A stretch of DNA of 64,000 bases from Burkholderia cepacia (GCF_001718835.1 NZ_CP013443.1:2108001-2172000), one strand, 5' to 3'; shown: positions 38,601-47,451, numbered from the stretch's first letter. The notes: generated from the sequence alone by a model not told the origin. Made by a program: numbers and translations.

Positions 38601-39742
38601 TTGCGCTCGCCGACCGGCTGCGCTGCGTCGCGCGCGTTTTCCCACGGCTGGCGGGCGTCCGGCAGGTCGAGGTTCGACACGGTGAAGCCCGTGAGGCCGG
38701 CCTTCGGACGCGCGCCGCGGCCCGTCGCGCCTTCGTCGCGAATCTCGCCGCCCGCGCCGGTCGCCGCGCCCGGGAACGGCGAGATCGCCGTCGGGTGGTT
38801 GTGCGTCTCGACCTTCATCAGCGTGTGCGTGAGCTCGATGTGGCGGCCGTAGCGCTCGCCCGGCTCGCCGGCCGCGCCTGCGTTGCGCGGGAACCAGCGC
38901 TCGGCTTCGGCGCCGACCATGATCGACGAGTTGTCCGAATACGCGACGATCGTGCCCTGCGGGCTCAGCTTCTCGGTGTTGCGGATCATCGCGAACAGCG
39001 ACATGTCCTGCGCTTCGCCGTCGATCGTCCACTGCGCGTTGAAGATCTTGTGGCGGCAGTGCTCGCTGTTCGCCTGCGCGAACATCATCAGCTCGACGTC
39101 GGTCGGGTTGCGTTCGAGCTTGCGGAACGCATCGACCAGGTAGTCGATCTCGTCGTCGGCGAGCGCGAGGCCCAGCTCGACGTTCGCGCGTTCGAGCGCG
39201 CCGCGGCCGACACCCAGCACGTCGACGGTCGACAGCGGCTTGGCCGGCAGTTCGTCGAACAGGTGCTTCGCGTCGTCGCGCGCCGCGACCACGCTTTCGG
39301 TCATCCGGTCATGCAGCGCGGCCGCGACGGCCGCGCGCGCGTCGTCCGACAGCGCCTTCTTGCCGCCGAGCAGGCCCGATTTCAGCGTGACCGTGAATTC
39401 GACGCCGCGCTCGATGCGGCGCACGTGCGTGAGGCCGCAGTGCCGGGCGATGTCGGTTGCCTTGCTCGCCCACGGCGAAACCGTGCCGAAGCGCGGCAGC
39501 ACGACGAAGGTCTCGGCCGTGCCCTTGTCGGCCGCCGGCTCGAACGGCGCGCCGTAGTGCATCAGCGCGTCGATGCGCGCGCTGTCGTCGGCCGACAGCG
39601 GCTCGGCCGCATTGACGAAGTGCAGGAACTGCCCGCGCACCGCGACGATGTTGGCGTCGATTTGCCTGAGCGTGTCGAGCAGACGGGTTTGACGGAAATC
39701 GGAGAGGGCCGAAGCGCCGGGAAAACACGAGAAGTGAGCCAT
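35678..39742 (-). CDS. purL: Phosphoribosylformylglycinamidine synthase
   Basis: 1354 aa, the large single-chain PurL of proteobacteria (E. coli 1295). It converts FGAR to FGAM using ATP and glutamine. The N-terminal domain starts MAHFSCFPGASALS; the FGAM domains show LTHTLMKVETHNHPTAISPFPGAATGAGGEIRDEGA (in two parts) and SIHDVGAGGLSNAFPE. The C-terminal class I glutamine amidotransferase domain has the nucleophile in GICNGCQML and His in AVAHGEGYADF. A -10-like TATAAT lies about 62 bp upstream. Confidence 0.97.
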   Translation of the reverse strand: MAHFSCFPGASALSDFRQTRLLDTLRQIDANIVAVRGQFLHFVNAAEPLSADDSARIDALMHYGAPFEPAADKGTAETFVVLPRFGTVSPWASKATDIARHCGLTHVRRIERGVEFTVTLKSGLLGGKKALSDDARAAVAAALHDRMTESVVAARDDAKHLFDELPAKPLSTVDVLGVGRGALERANVELGLALADDEIDYLVDAFRKLERNPTDVELMMFAQANSEHCRHKIFNAQWTIDGEAQDMSLFAMIRNTEKLSPQGTIVAYSDNSSIMVGAEAERWFPRNAGAAGEPGERYGRHIELTHTLMKVETHNHPTAISPFPGAATGAGGEIRDEGATGRGARPKAGLTGFTVSNLDLPDARQPWENARDAAQPVGERNPNDAHGPYGRPDRIASPLQIMIDGPLGGAAFNNEFGRPNLGGYFRVYEQNVGGKVHGYHKPIMIAGGLGNIADQHTHKHDVPAGSLLIQIGGPGMRIGMGGGAASSMATGANTAELDFDSVQRGNPEIERRAQEVINGCWQLGAENPILSIHDVGAGGLSNAFPEIVDGAGKGARFELRKVALEESGLSPREIWSNEAQERYVLAIAPADLPRFEAICARERCPFAVVGVATDERQLKLVDDEATGADEYPVDMPMEVLLGKPPRMHRDVTRVTTERAPVDVTGIALSEVAVDVLKHPTVGSKSFLITIGDRSVGGTSVRDQMVGPWQVPVADCAVTALDYAGFKGEAMTMAERTPLAVIDAPASGRMAVGEAITNIASAPIASLDKLKLSANWMAACGTAGEDAALFDTVKAIGMELCPALGIGIPVGKDSLSMKTKWDEQGVAKEVVSPVSLIISAFAPVEDVRRHLTPQLRRIADAGDSVLIAIDLGRGKNRMGGSIFAQVTQQVGDTTPDVDDAEDLKRFFNAIQSLNARDLLLAYHDRSDGGLWATVCEMAFAGHAGVSLNVDMLTLDPNHESDYGDAKDWAKQTSGRREDRTLRALFSEELGAVVQVRATDRDAVLGALREFGLSACSHVIGSVNDRDVIEVYRDAKKIFDAPRAELHRAWSEVSWRIARLRDNPACADAEYDALLDVADPGISPVLSFDPADDIAAPFIATGARPRVAILREQGVNSHLETAYAFDRAGFDAHDVHMSDLLAGRANLADFAGAVACGGFSYGDVLGAGEGWAKTIRFNANLADMFSAFFARPDTFALGICNGCQMLSSISSMIPGAQAWPKFTRNKSEQFEARFSFVEVEKSPSIFFAGMEGSRIPVAVAHGEGYADFSQQGDIDRVAVAMRFVDHRGEATERYPFNPNGSPAGITSVTTADGRFSVLMPHMERVHRTVTMSWHPESWGEASPWMRVFRNARRWIG

Positions 39743-39803
39743 GGGCTGGACTGACGTCGATGAGTCGCGCGAGGTGGCGACGTGGGGCGAAAGGAAGGCC
39801 GTA

Positions 39804-39809
39804 ATTATA
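39804..39809 (-). promoter_or_regulatory. Consensus -10 box upstream of purL
   Basis: TATAAT on the minus strand. The -35 is weak (GTTTGG at 39831-39826, 16-bp spacer). No PurR box recognised. Confidence 0.4.
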
Positions 39810-39982
39810 CCCGGAAGTCGGTCGCCCAAACCCGTCCGCGGCGCGCGCCGGGCGTGCCCGAACCGGTCGCGGGCCGCGCGCCGCCGGTTTGGCGCTATCA
39901 TTCCGGGTTCACCGGGCCCCGCGGCCCGTCACGCGAATCACCCACCGGGCGGCCGGACGGCCGCCCGTCATCGAAGCAATCC

Positions 39983-41284
39983 ATGGATGTCATCGTCATC
40001 GGCGGCGGAATCAGCGGCGTCGCCACCGCCTACCAGTTGCGCGCGGCCGGCCATCGCGTGTGCGTGGTCGAACGCCACGCGACCGTCGCGCAGGGAGCGA
40101 CCTACGGCGACGGCGGCGCGCTGCTGCCGAGCCCGCTCGACGTCTGGTTCGGCCCGACCTTCATGCGCCAGCGCCAGCCGCGCGACAGCGGCATCGTCTA
40201 CAAGCCCGGCTTCAACGGCGGCGTACGGCGCTTCGTCAAGCAGCTCGGCATGCTGCGCGAGCCCGACGCGTTCGCCGCGCAGTACGCGCGGCTGCGCCCG
40301 CTGATCGACGCGTCGCGCGACGCGCTCGCCGATATCGAGACCCGCCTCGAGCTCGAGTTCGAGCAGAAGCCCGGCATCCTGCACGTCGTGCGCGATCCGC
40401 GCGACTGGGAAGCGATGCAGCCCGCGCTCGACCTGCTGCGCACGCTCGACCAGCCGTACCGCGTGCTCTCCGCAGACGAATGCGCGGCACTCGAGCCCTC
40501 GGTGCCGGCCGAGCCCGGCTTCGCCGGCGGCGTGCTGCTCGAGACCGAGCGCACCGGGAATTGCCCGCTGTTCGCGAAACTGGTCAAGCAGACGCTCGAC
40601 GAGCACGGCGTACAGTTCCGCTTCGGCGCGGAAGTCGCCGCGATCCGCGTCGACACCGGCCGCGCCGCGGTCGAGCTCGTCCCGCCCGGCGACCGCCTCG
40701 CGTCGAACGCCCGCGAGGTCGACGTGATTTCCGCCGACGCGATCGTGGTCGCCGCCGGCGCCGGCAGCCTGCCGCTGCTCGACCGGCTCGGCTGGCGCCT
40801 GCCGCTGCATCCGGTGCGGGTGCACACGCTGACCGCGCCGGTCGCCTACGAAGAACACGCGCCGCACCTGAACGTCATCGATTCGATCAAGCGCATCTCG
40901 ATCACGCGCACCCACCAGCGGCTGCGCGTCGGCGGCGGCGCCGTGCTGCAGAGCCTGCCCGACACCGCGAAGCCGCTCGCCGAGCCGCTGTCCGAGGCTG
41001 CGCTCGCGTTGCTCGGCCAGGCCGTCCACGACTGGGTGCCCGGTGCCGCGAGGATCTCGGCCGCGCTGTCCTGGCAAGGTACGCAACTGCTGTCGCCGGA
41101 CGGCCTGCCGGTCGTCGGTCCGACCCCGCATCCGCGCGTATTCGTCAATTTCGGGCACGGCCCGGCCGGCTGGGGGCTCGCGTGCGGGTCTGCTAAAGTG
41201 GTGACCGACTACCTGGGCGGCGACGTGCAGCACTGGCGCGCCGACACGCTCGCCGCGCTGAGCGCCGGGCGCTTCACGACCTGA
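39983..41284 (+). CDS. FAD-dependent D-amino-acid dehydrogenase-like oxidoreductase
   Basis: 433 aa from the ATG at 39983. The dinucleotide-binding motif MDVIVIGGGISGVATAYQL starts at residue 1, ERH follows, and the C-terminal FAD region has LPVVGPTPHPRVFVNFGHGPAGWGLACGSAK. This is the DAO/DadA family; a DadA-like role is likely but the substrate cannot be read. It lies 44 bp before nnrD/E. Confidence 0.88.
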   Translation: MDVIVIGGGISGVATAYQLRAAGHRVCVVERHATVAQGATYGDGGALLPSPLDVWFGPTFMRQRQPRDSGIVYKPGFNGGVRRFVKQLGMLREPDAFAAQYARLRPLIDASRDALADIETRLELEFEQKPGILHVVRDPRDWEAMQPALDLLRTLDQPYRVLSADECAALEPSVPAEPGFAGGVLLETERTGNCPLFAKLVKQTLDEHGVQFRFGAEVAAIRVDTGRAAVELVPPGDRLASNAREVDVISADAIVVAAGAGSLPLLDRLGWRLPLHPVRVHTLTAPVAYEEHAPHLNVIDSIKRISITRTHQRLRVGGGAVLQSLPDTAKPLAEPLSEAALALLGQAVHDWVPGAARISAALSWQGTQLLSPDGLPVVGPTPHPRVFVNFGHGPAGWGLACGSAKVVTDYLGGDVQHWRADTLAALSAGRFTT

Positions 41285-41328
41285 CCGGCCGCGCGGGCTC
41301 GCCCGGCGGCGCCGACCCTGCTGCCGCC

Positions 41329-42891
41329 ATGACGCTCGCCCACCCCGCCCATCCCGCCCATCCGTTTCCCGCCCCTGAACCGATCGCGCTGCTGCGCGTC
41401 GCCGACCTGCGCACGGCCGAAGCCGATGCCGCCGCTGCGCTGCCGCCGCATACGCTGATGGGTCGCGCAGGCGCCGCCGCCGCGCGCTGGCTGTCCGAAC
41501 GCGCGGCCGGCGACGACCGCCCCGTGTGGTTCGCGGTCGGCCCGGGCAACAACGGCGGCGATGCGCTCGTTGCCGCCGCGCACCTCCAGCAGCTCGGCGT
41601 CGCGACCCAGGCGTGGATGCCGGTGCCGGTGAAGCCCGACGACGCGCAATGGGCGCTCGGCCTCGCACGCGCCGCCGGCGTGCCGCTGTCGGCCACGCCG
41701 CCTGCTTCGCTCGACGGCTATGCGTGGGTGGTCGACGGACTGTTCGGCATCGGTCTCGGCCGCGCGCTCGACGACGCGTTCGCGGACCTCGCCGGGCGCA
41801 TCGCCACCCGCGCGCGCAGCGGCGGCCGCGTGCTTGCACTGGATGTGCCGAGCGGCCTCGACAGCGATACGGGCCAGATCGTCGGCGCGGGCGTCGCCGT
41901 CGCCGCCACCCATACGCTCACTTTCATCGGCGCGAAGCCGGGCCTCTACACCGGCGAAGGCCGGGATCTCGCCGGCGCGATCGACGTCGAATCGCTCGAC
42001 GTCGCGCCACCCGCCGCGCCCGCGGTGACGCTGAATGCCCCGGCACGGTTCGCCGCCGCCCTGCCCGCGCGCGCATTCGCGTCCCACAAGGGCACGTTCG
42101 GCAGTCTCGCCGTGCTCGGCGGCGACACCGGCATGTGCGGCGCGCCGATCCTGGCCGCGCGCGCCGCGCTGTTCGCCGGTGCCGGCAAGGTGCATGTCGG
42201 CTTCCTCGGCACCGGCGCACCGCCGTACGATCCGCCGTTCCCCGAGCTGATGCTGCACGCGGCCGACACCCTCGAGCTCGGCGCGATGACCGCCATCGCC
42301 GCAGGCTGCGGGCTGGGCACGCGCGAGGCCGCGGCGACGCTCGTGCGCGACCTGCTGGCGCACGGTGCGCCCACACTGCTCGATGCCGACGCGCTGAACC
42401 TCGTCGCGACGCATGCGGATCTCGCGGCCGCCGTCGCCACGCGCGGCGCGCACGGCCGCGCGTGCGTGCTGACGCCGCATCCGCTCGAGGCCGCGCGGCT
42501 GCTCGGTTGCGACACCGCGGCGATTCAGCGCGACCGCCTCGCGGCCGCGCAGGCGCTCGCCGCGCGCTTCGCGAGCGTCGTCGTGCTGAAAGGCTCGGGC
42601 ACGGTGATTGCGGCGCCCGACGGCCGCATGACGGTCAACCCGACCGGCAACGCGGCGCTCGCCACGGGCGGCACCGGCGACGTGCTCGGCGGCCTGATCG
42701 GCGCGCTGCTCGCGCAACGCGTCGCGCCGTACGAAGCGGCGCTGGCCGGCGTCTACCTGCACGGCCTCGCGGCCGACACGCTGACCGCGAACGGAACCGG
42801 CCCGGCCGGACTCACGGCAGGCGAACTCGCGCCGATGGTGCGCACGCTGATCAATCGCCTTTTTTATGCGTCGCCGCGCGCCGACACATAA
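41329..42891 (+). CDS. nnrD: Bifunctional NAD(P)H-hydrate epimerase / ADP-dependent dehydratase
   Basis: 520 aa. Residues 1-220 are the YjeF_N epimerase (GPGNNGGDALVAAAHL, LDVPSGLDSDTG). Residues 240-520 are the ribokinase-like dehydratase (HKGTFGSLAVLGGDTGMCGA, VLTPHPLEAARLLG, VLKGSGTVIAAPDGRM, NAALATGGTGDVLGG). Together they repair hydrated NADH and NADPH. Same organisation as E. coli Nnr (YjeF). Confidence 0.95.
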   Translation: MTLAHPAHPAHPFPAPEPIALLRVADLRTAEADAAAALPPHTLMGRAGAAAARWLSERAAGDDRPVWFAVGPGNNGGDALVAAAHLQQLGVATQAWMPVPVKPDDAQWALGLARAAGVPLSATPPASLDGYAWVVDGLFGIGLGRALDDAFADLAGRIATRARSGGRVLALDVPSGLDSDTGQIVGAGVAVAATHTLTFIGAKPGLYTGEGRDLAGAIDVESLDVAPPAAPAVTLNAPARFAAALPARAFASHKGTFGSLAVLGGDTGMCGAPILAARAALFAGAGKVHVGFLGTGAPPYDPPFPELMLHAADTLELGAMTAIAAGCGLGTREAAATLVRDLLAHGAPTLLDADALNLVATHADLAAAVATRGAHGRACVLTPHPLEAARLLGCDTAAIQRDRLAAAQALAARFASVVVLKGSGTVIAAPDGRMTVNPTGNAALATGGTGDVLGGLIGALLAQRVAPYEAALAGVYLHGLAADTLTANGTGPAGLTAGELAPMVRTLINRLFYASPRADT

Positions 42892-43002
42892 CGCCGCTAT
42901 ACTGACTGCCCCGCCGCACGGCGGGCCCTCTCGTCCGCCGGCCTTCCGATCCCGATGAGCCGGCGCGGCATTCCTCCCGATTCACGCTTCACTCGAACCG
43001 CC

Positions 43003-44625
43003 ATGACGCTGAATTCGCTCCCCGCCTGGACTGCCCTTCAATCCCACTTCGAACAGATCCGTCACGCCCGGCTGCGCGACTGGTTCGCGCCGGAGCACGA
43101 CCGCGCGCCGACCCGCGCCGAACGCTTCACGATTCCGGGCGGCGGTCTCGCGGCCGATTTCTCGAAGAACCGCATCAACGACGAAACGCTGCGCCTGCTC
43201 GTCCAGCTCGCGCGCGACGCGGGCGTCGAGGCGCGCCGCGACGCGATGTTCGCGGGCGAAATCGTGAACCCGACCGAAGGCCGTGCCGCGCTGCACACCG
43301 CGCTGCGCGCGACCGATCCGCAAGCGCCGTTCCACGCGCAGGTGAGCGCCGAGCGCGCGAAGATGGCGACGTTCGCCCGCGCCGTGCGCAGCGGCACCTG
43401 GACGGGCTATACCGGCAAGCGCATCCGCCACGTGATCAACATCGGCATCGGCGGCTCCGATCTCGGGCCGAAGATGGTCGTGCACGCGCTGCACCACGTT
43501 GCGACGCCCGAAATTTCCACGCACTTCGTGTCGAACGTCGACGGCGCCGATCTCGCACGCGTGCTCGAACAGGTCGATCCCGAGGAAACGCTCGCGATCA
43601 TCGTGTCGAAGACCTTCACGACGCTCGAGACGATGACGAACGCGCGCTCGCTGCGCGACTGGTTCGTCGCGCGCGGCTGCCCCGAGGACGCGCTTGCCAG
43701 GCACTTCGTCGGCGTGTCGGCGAACCCGGCCGAAGTCGTGAAGTTCGGCATCGCCGCGGACAACGTGTTCGAAATGTGGGACTGGGTCGGCGGCCGCTAT
43801 TCGCTGTGGTCGGCGGTCGGGCTGTCGATCATGATCGCGATCGGCCCCGAGCAGTTCGACGAGCTGCTGGCCGGCGCGAACGACATGGACCGTCATTTCC
43901 GCGAAGCGCCGCTCGAGCGCAACCTGCCCGTGCTGCTCGGCCTGATCGGCATCTGGTACCGGAATTTCTTCGGTTCGCAGAGCTATCTCGTCGCGCCGTA
44001 TTCGGAAGCGCTGCACTACCTGCCGTCGTACCTGCAGCAGCTCGAAATGGAGAGCAACGGCAAATCCGCGCGCCTGGACGGCACCTTCGTCGACTACCCG
44101 ACGTCGGCCGTCACGTGGGGCGAGCCGGGCACCAACGGCCAGCATGCGTTCTTCCAGATGCTGCACCAGGGGCCGACGATCGTGCCGATCGACTTCATCG
44201 CGGTGCTGACGCCCGAGCATCCGCTCGCGAGCCACCACCCGAAGCTGCTCGCGAACTGCTTCGCGCAGAGCGAGGCACTGATGCTCGGCCGCACCCTCGA
44301 GGAAGCACGCAAGGTCGCGGGGCCGGGCAAGGAAGCGCTCGCGCCGCACCTGACGTTCCCGGGCAACCGCCCGACGACGACGCTGCTCGTCGATGCGCTG
44401 ACGCCGCGCACGCTCGGCGCGCTGATCGCGCTGTACGAGCACAAGGTGCTGGTACAGGCAACGGTGTGGGACATCAATCCGTTCGACCAGTGGGGCGTCG
44501 AGCTCGGCAAGATTCTCGGCAAGGTGGTGGAAGCCGACCTGTCGGCCGAGTCGGTCGATCCGGCGAAGCACGACTCGTCGACCACTGCGCTGATCGCACG
44601 CGCACGCGCCGCGCTCAAGCGCTGA
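43003..44625 (+). CDS. pgi: Glucose-6-phosphate isomerase
   Basis: 540 aa from the ATG at 43003; an earlier in-frame ATG at 42955 is less family-like. Motifs: INIGIGGSDLGPKMV, SKTFTTLETMTNARS, DWVGGRYSLWSAVGLS (PGI signature), GTNGQHAFFQMLHQG and the C-terminal FDQWGVELGKILGKVVE. It interconverts glucose 6-phosphate and fructose 6-phosphate. It ends against a hairpin shared with the convergent ABC gene. Confidence 0.97.
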   Translation: MTLNSLPAWTALQSHFEQIRHARLRDWFAPEHDRAPTRAERFTIPGGGLAADFSKNRINDETLRLLVQLARDAGVEARRDAMFAGEIVNPTEGRAALHTALRATDPQAPFHAQVSAERAKMATFARAVRSGTWTGYTGKRIRHVINIGIGGSDLGPKMVVHALHHVATPEISTHFVSNVDGADLARVLEQVDPEETLAIIVSKTFTTLETMTNARSLRDWFVARGCPEDALARHFVGVSANPAEVVKFGIAADNVFEMWDWVGGRYSLWSAVGLSIMIAIGPEQFDELLAGANDMDRHFREAPLERNLPVLLGLIGIWYRNFFGSQSYLVAPYSEALHYLPSYLQQLEMESNGKSARLDGTFVDYPTSAVTWGEPGTNGQHAFFQMLHQGPTIVPIDFIAVLTPEHPLASHHPKLLANCFAQSEALMLGRTLEEARKVAGPGKEALAPHLTFPGNRPTTTLLVDALTPRTLGALIALYEHKVLVQATVWDINPFDQWGVELGKILGKVVEADLSAESVDPAKHDSSTTALIARARAALKR

Positions 44626-44632
44626 CGCGCAA

Positions 44633-44658
44633 CCGGCCGCGCATGCACGCGCGGCCGG
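44633..44658. terminator. Hairpin between convergent pgi and the ABC ATPase gene
   Basis: A perfect 10-bp stem, CCGGCCGCGC and its complement, with a 6-nt loop. GC-only with no T-tract; a terminator by position. Confidence 0.5.
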
Positions 44659-44673
44659 GCCGTCGACGATCCG

Positions 44674-45387
44674 TCAGGCGCCGTGCTGTGCTGCGCGCGG
44701 CGCGACGATGCGCCCGGCGTCGAGCGTCACCGTCGTCGCGCAGCGGCGTGCAAGTTCGGCATCGTGCGTGACGAGCACGAGCGTTGCACCGTTCGTGCGG
44801 TTCAGTTCGAACATCAGGTCGATGACCGCATGGCCCGTGGCCGCATCGAGGCTGCCGGTCGGCTCGTCGGCGAAGAGGATCGCCGGGCGCGTGACGAATG
44901 CGCGCGCAAGCGCGACGCGCTGCTGCTCGCCGCCCGACAACAGCTTCGGATAATGCGCGGTGCGTTCGCCGAGACCGACCTGCACGAGCAGCGCCCGGGC
45001 GCGATCGACGGCATCGCGCGCACTGATGCCGCCCTGCAGTTCGAGCGGCAGCATCACGTTCTCGAGTGCAGTCAGGTGCGGCATCAACTGGAACGACTGG
45101 AATACGAACCCGACTGCGCCGTTGCGCAGCGCCGCGCGCGCGTCCTCGTCGAGCTGGTCGAGCGCGCGACCGAGCAGGCGAACCGTGCCGCTCGTCGCGC
45201 TGTCCAACCCCGCAAGCAGGCCGAGCAGCGTCGATTTACCCGACCCCGATGCGCCGACGATCGCGAGACTGCTGCCGGAGCGCACCGTCAGGTCGATGCC
45301 GTCGAGGATCGTCAGCTCGCCGGTTGCGTCGGCGACCCGCTTGCACACGTCATGGACTTCGATGATCGGATCGGTAATCTTGAACAT
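44674..45387 (-). CDS. YbbA-like ABC transporter ATP-binding protein
   Basis: 237 aa from the ATG at 45387. Walker A GASGSGKST, Q-loop FQSFQLMPHLTALENVMLPLE, signature LSGGEQQRVALARAF, Walker B ILFADEPTGSLD and H-loop VTHD. This is the MacB/LolD type with its usual pairing to tesA, as with ybbA in E. coli; the FtsX-like permease partner (ybbP) is not in the window beside it, because pgi follows. Its start codon overlaps that of divergent tesA. Confidence 0.92.
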   Translation of the reverse strand: MFKITDPIIEVHDVCKRVADATGELTILDGIDLTVRSGSSLAIVGASGSGKSTLLGLLAGLDSATSGTVRLLGRALDQLDEDARAALRNGAVGFVFQSFQLMPHLTALENVMLPLELQGGISARDAVDRARALLVQVGLGERTAHYPKLLSGGEQQRVALARAFVTRPAILFADEPTGSLDAATGHAVIDLMFELNRTNGATLVLVTHDAELARRCATTVTLDAGRIVAPRAAQHGA

Positions 45388-46066
45388 GGACACGACATTT
45401 CGCTGGAAAAGACGCGCGGCGATGGCCGCACTGCTGAGCGGCGTGCTCGCCGCAACCGCGGCCGGCCTCGCTTGCGCCGCGACGACGCCGGCCGCGACAT
45501 CGGGCCAGCCCGTGATCGTCGTGCTCGGCGACAGCCTGTCGGCCGAATACGGGCTGCCGCGCGACACCGGCTGGGTAGCGTTGTTGCGACAACGGCTCAC
45601 GACCGAGCGAATCGATTATAGCGTCGCGAACGCCAGCGTCAGCGGCGACACCACCAGCGGCGGCCGCGCGCGGCTGCCTGCGGTGCTGCAGCGGCTCAAG
45701 CCGTCGATCGTCGTCGTCGAGCTCGGCTCGAACGATGCGCTGCGCGGCGTGCCGCTCGCGACGACCGAACAGAACCTGCGCGACATCATCGCCGACGCAC
45801 AGCGCGCGCGCGCGAAGGTCGTGCTGGTCGGCATGTACGTGCCGCCCAACTACGGCCCGGACTACACGCAGAAGTTCCACGCCGTCTATACGCGGCTGTC
45901 GAAGGATCTCGGCGTGCCGCTCGTGCCGTTCCTGCTGGCCGGCATCGAGAACCGGCCCGAGATGTTCCAGGCCGACCAGATGCATCCGACGCAGCAGGCC
46001 CAGGGCATTCTGCTCGACAACGTCTGGCCGGCGCTGAAACCGCTGCTCGGCAAGCCGCGCGGCTGA
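45386..46066 (+). CDS. tesA: SGNH-family arylesterase / thioesterase I
   Basis: 226 aa. Start chosen at 45386, because it gives a proper signal peptide n-region (MDTTFRWKRRAAM) before the hydrophobic core; a later ATG at 45422 lacks charges. SGNH blocks are all present: GDSLSAEYG (Ser), SGDTTSGG (Gly), LGSNDALRG (Asn) and the DQMHPT His. It is a periplasmic esterase/lysophospholipase. It originally faced a terminator now displaced by the IS element. Confidence 0.92.
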   Translation: MDTTFRWKRRAAMAALLSGVLAATAAGLACAATTPAATSGQPVIVVLGDSLSAEYGLPRDTGWVALLRQRLTTERIDYSVANASVSGDTTSGGRARLPAVLQRLKPSIVVVELGSNDALRGVPLATTEQNLRDIIADAQRARAKVVLVGMYVPPNYGPDYTQKFHAVYTRLSKDLGVPLVPFLLAGIENRPEMFQADQMHPTQQAQGILLDNVWPALKPLLGKPRG

Positions 46067-46113
46067 ACGCGCGCCGCGCCGGCAGCGTGCAAGCGCACGG
46101 CCAACAAAAATCT

Positions 46114-46127
46114 ATGGTCAGCCCGAT
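46114..46127 (+). repeat. IS inverted repeat, left
   Basis: ATGGTCAGCCCGAT; exact inverted copy at 47452-47465. Confidence 0.9.
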
Positions 46128-46373
46128 TTTTGCAAGCGAGGCAGCGTTGACCTAAAGTGGACTTGCTCGAATCTATCCGGGGTTGTGGATGGGAAAGATC
46201 CCGCCCCATGATGGGAGCCGCACCGGGCAAACCTCAAAAACCCCTCAGCATCGACATGCTGATTTTTGTGTCAGGTTACTTGCCCGGCCGTTGAGTCGTT
46301 TATGCCTTCACGTATCTCGCGTCGCAAAACCAGGTGTGACGACTGAAACTGAAGCTGTAAGCGATGGGAAGCG
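46128..46373 (-). ncRNA. Candidate guide (bridge/seek) RNA region of the IS element
   Basis: Non-coding stretch downstream of the transposase, where IS1111-group elements encode their guide RNA. It can fold: outer arms CCGGGCAA (46223-46230) with TTGCCCGG (46280-46287), continued by ACCT/AGGT (46231-46234, 46273-46276), and an inner hairpin TCAGCAT / ATGCTGA (46245-46261). Exact RNA ends are not known. Confidence 0.5.
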
Positions 46374-47399
46374 TCAGGCCGGCAGAGCCGCCGGCGCGCT
46401 TCGATAGTGTGTCCCTTTGGCGAGGATGGCCCAGGCGATCCTCGCCAATTTATTGGCCAGAGCGCAAGCCACCACGTTCGAGTGCCTTCGTGCCAGTAGA
46501 CTGCGGACCCACACGCCCAAGGAATCCGTTCGGCGCTCGATGCGCAGCATGATGACCCGCGCACATTGCACCAGCAGTCTCCGCAAGCCTTTGTCGCCGC
46601 GCTTACTGATGCCCAATAACGTGGGTTTGCCGCCCGTGCTGTATTGCCGAGGTACCAAGCCGATCGACGCCGCGAACTGACGCGCTGAGCCGTATTGGCG
46701 GGCATCGCCCAATTCCGACATCAACACACTGGCAGTAATCGGGCCGATGCCGGGAATCTCCAGTAGCCGTTCGCTGCGTTCGTCTTCGTGCAGTTGCGTG
46801 AGCAGCTCGTGTTCGACCTGGCCGATCTGCTCGTCCAGATACTTGAAATGCGCCTGCAGGCGTTCGAGCACGGCCACCAGCCTGGGCGGCAACGCTTCCG
46901 CCTCCAGTACGGCCGGTAATCGCCGCATCACTGCCATGCCACGCGGTAGGCTGATACCGAACTCCAACAGAAATGCGTGAATCTGGTTGATCGTACCGGT
47001 GCGATTGCGCACCAGCGCCTCGCGCACGCGGTGCAACGCCGACACGACCTGCTGCGCTTCGTTACGCGGGCTCACGAAACGCATGCTCGGGCGCGAAGCG
47101 GCTTCACAGATCGCCTGAGCATCCGCGAAATCGTTCTTGTTGCCTTGCCGGAACGGCTTGACGAATTGGGGGGAGATTAACTTGGCCTCATGGCCTAGCG
47201 TTTGAAGTCGGCGTGCGATCCAGTGAGCACCGGCGCAGGCTTCCATTACCACGGTACAACTCGGAAAATTGCTCAGCAGCGTGAACATCTGATTGCGCGT
47301 GAGCTTCTTGCGCAACACCATCCTGCCCGACCCATCCTGCGCATGCAGGTGGAAGCAGTGCTTGCCGAGATCGATGCCGATCAGCGATACCGTGTCCAT
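46374..47399 (-). CDS. IS110-family DEDD transposase/recombinase
   Basis: 341 aa from the ATG at 47399 (MDTVSLIGIDLGKHCFHLH). The N-terminal RuvC-like DEDD domain shows GIDLGK, VMEACAGAHWIAR and NDFADAQAI. The C-terminal transposase_20 domain has LLEIPGIGPITASVLMSELGDARQYGSARQFAASIGL with its conserved Ser in the next stretch (QYSTGGKPTLLGISKRGDKGLR). No frameshift or stop, so the enzyme is probably active. Host-like codon use is only partial, since it has more mixed third positions than its neighbours. Confidence 0.95.
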   Translation of the reverse strand: MDTVSLIGIDLGKHCFHLHAQDGSGRMVLRKKLTRNQMFTLLSNFPSCTVVMEACAGAHWIARRLQTLGHEAKLISPQFVKPFRQGNKNDFADAQAICEAASRPSMRFVSPRNEAQQVVSALHRVREALVRNRTGTINQIHAFLLEFGISLPRGMAVMRRLPAVLEAEALPPRLVAVLERLQAHFKYLDEQIGQVEHELLTQLHEDERSERLLEIPGIGPITASVLMSELGDARQYGSARQFAASIGLVPRQYSTGGKPTLLGISKRGDKGLRRLLVQCARVIMLRIERRTDSLGVWVRSLLARRHSNVVACALANKLARIAWAILAKGTHYRSAPAALPA

Positions 47400-47451
47400 G
47401 ATGGCCCCCAAAAGGACAAAATCCTCACTCAGCGTAGTCCACTGAGCGAGG

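Noticed and set aside
35660..39754. A 1364-codon frame antisense to purL
   Set aside because: High-GC shadow of purL; Arg/His/Asp-rich, with no domain. Similar antisense frames over gcl, lon, clpX and tig were rejected for the same reason.
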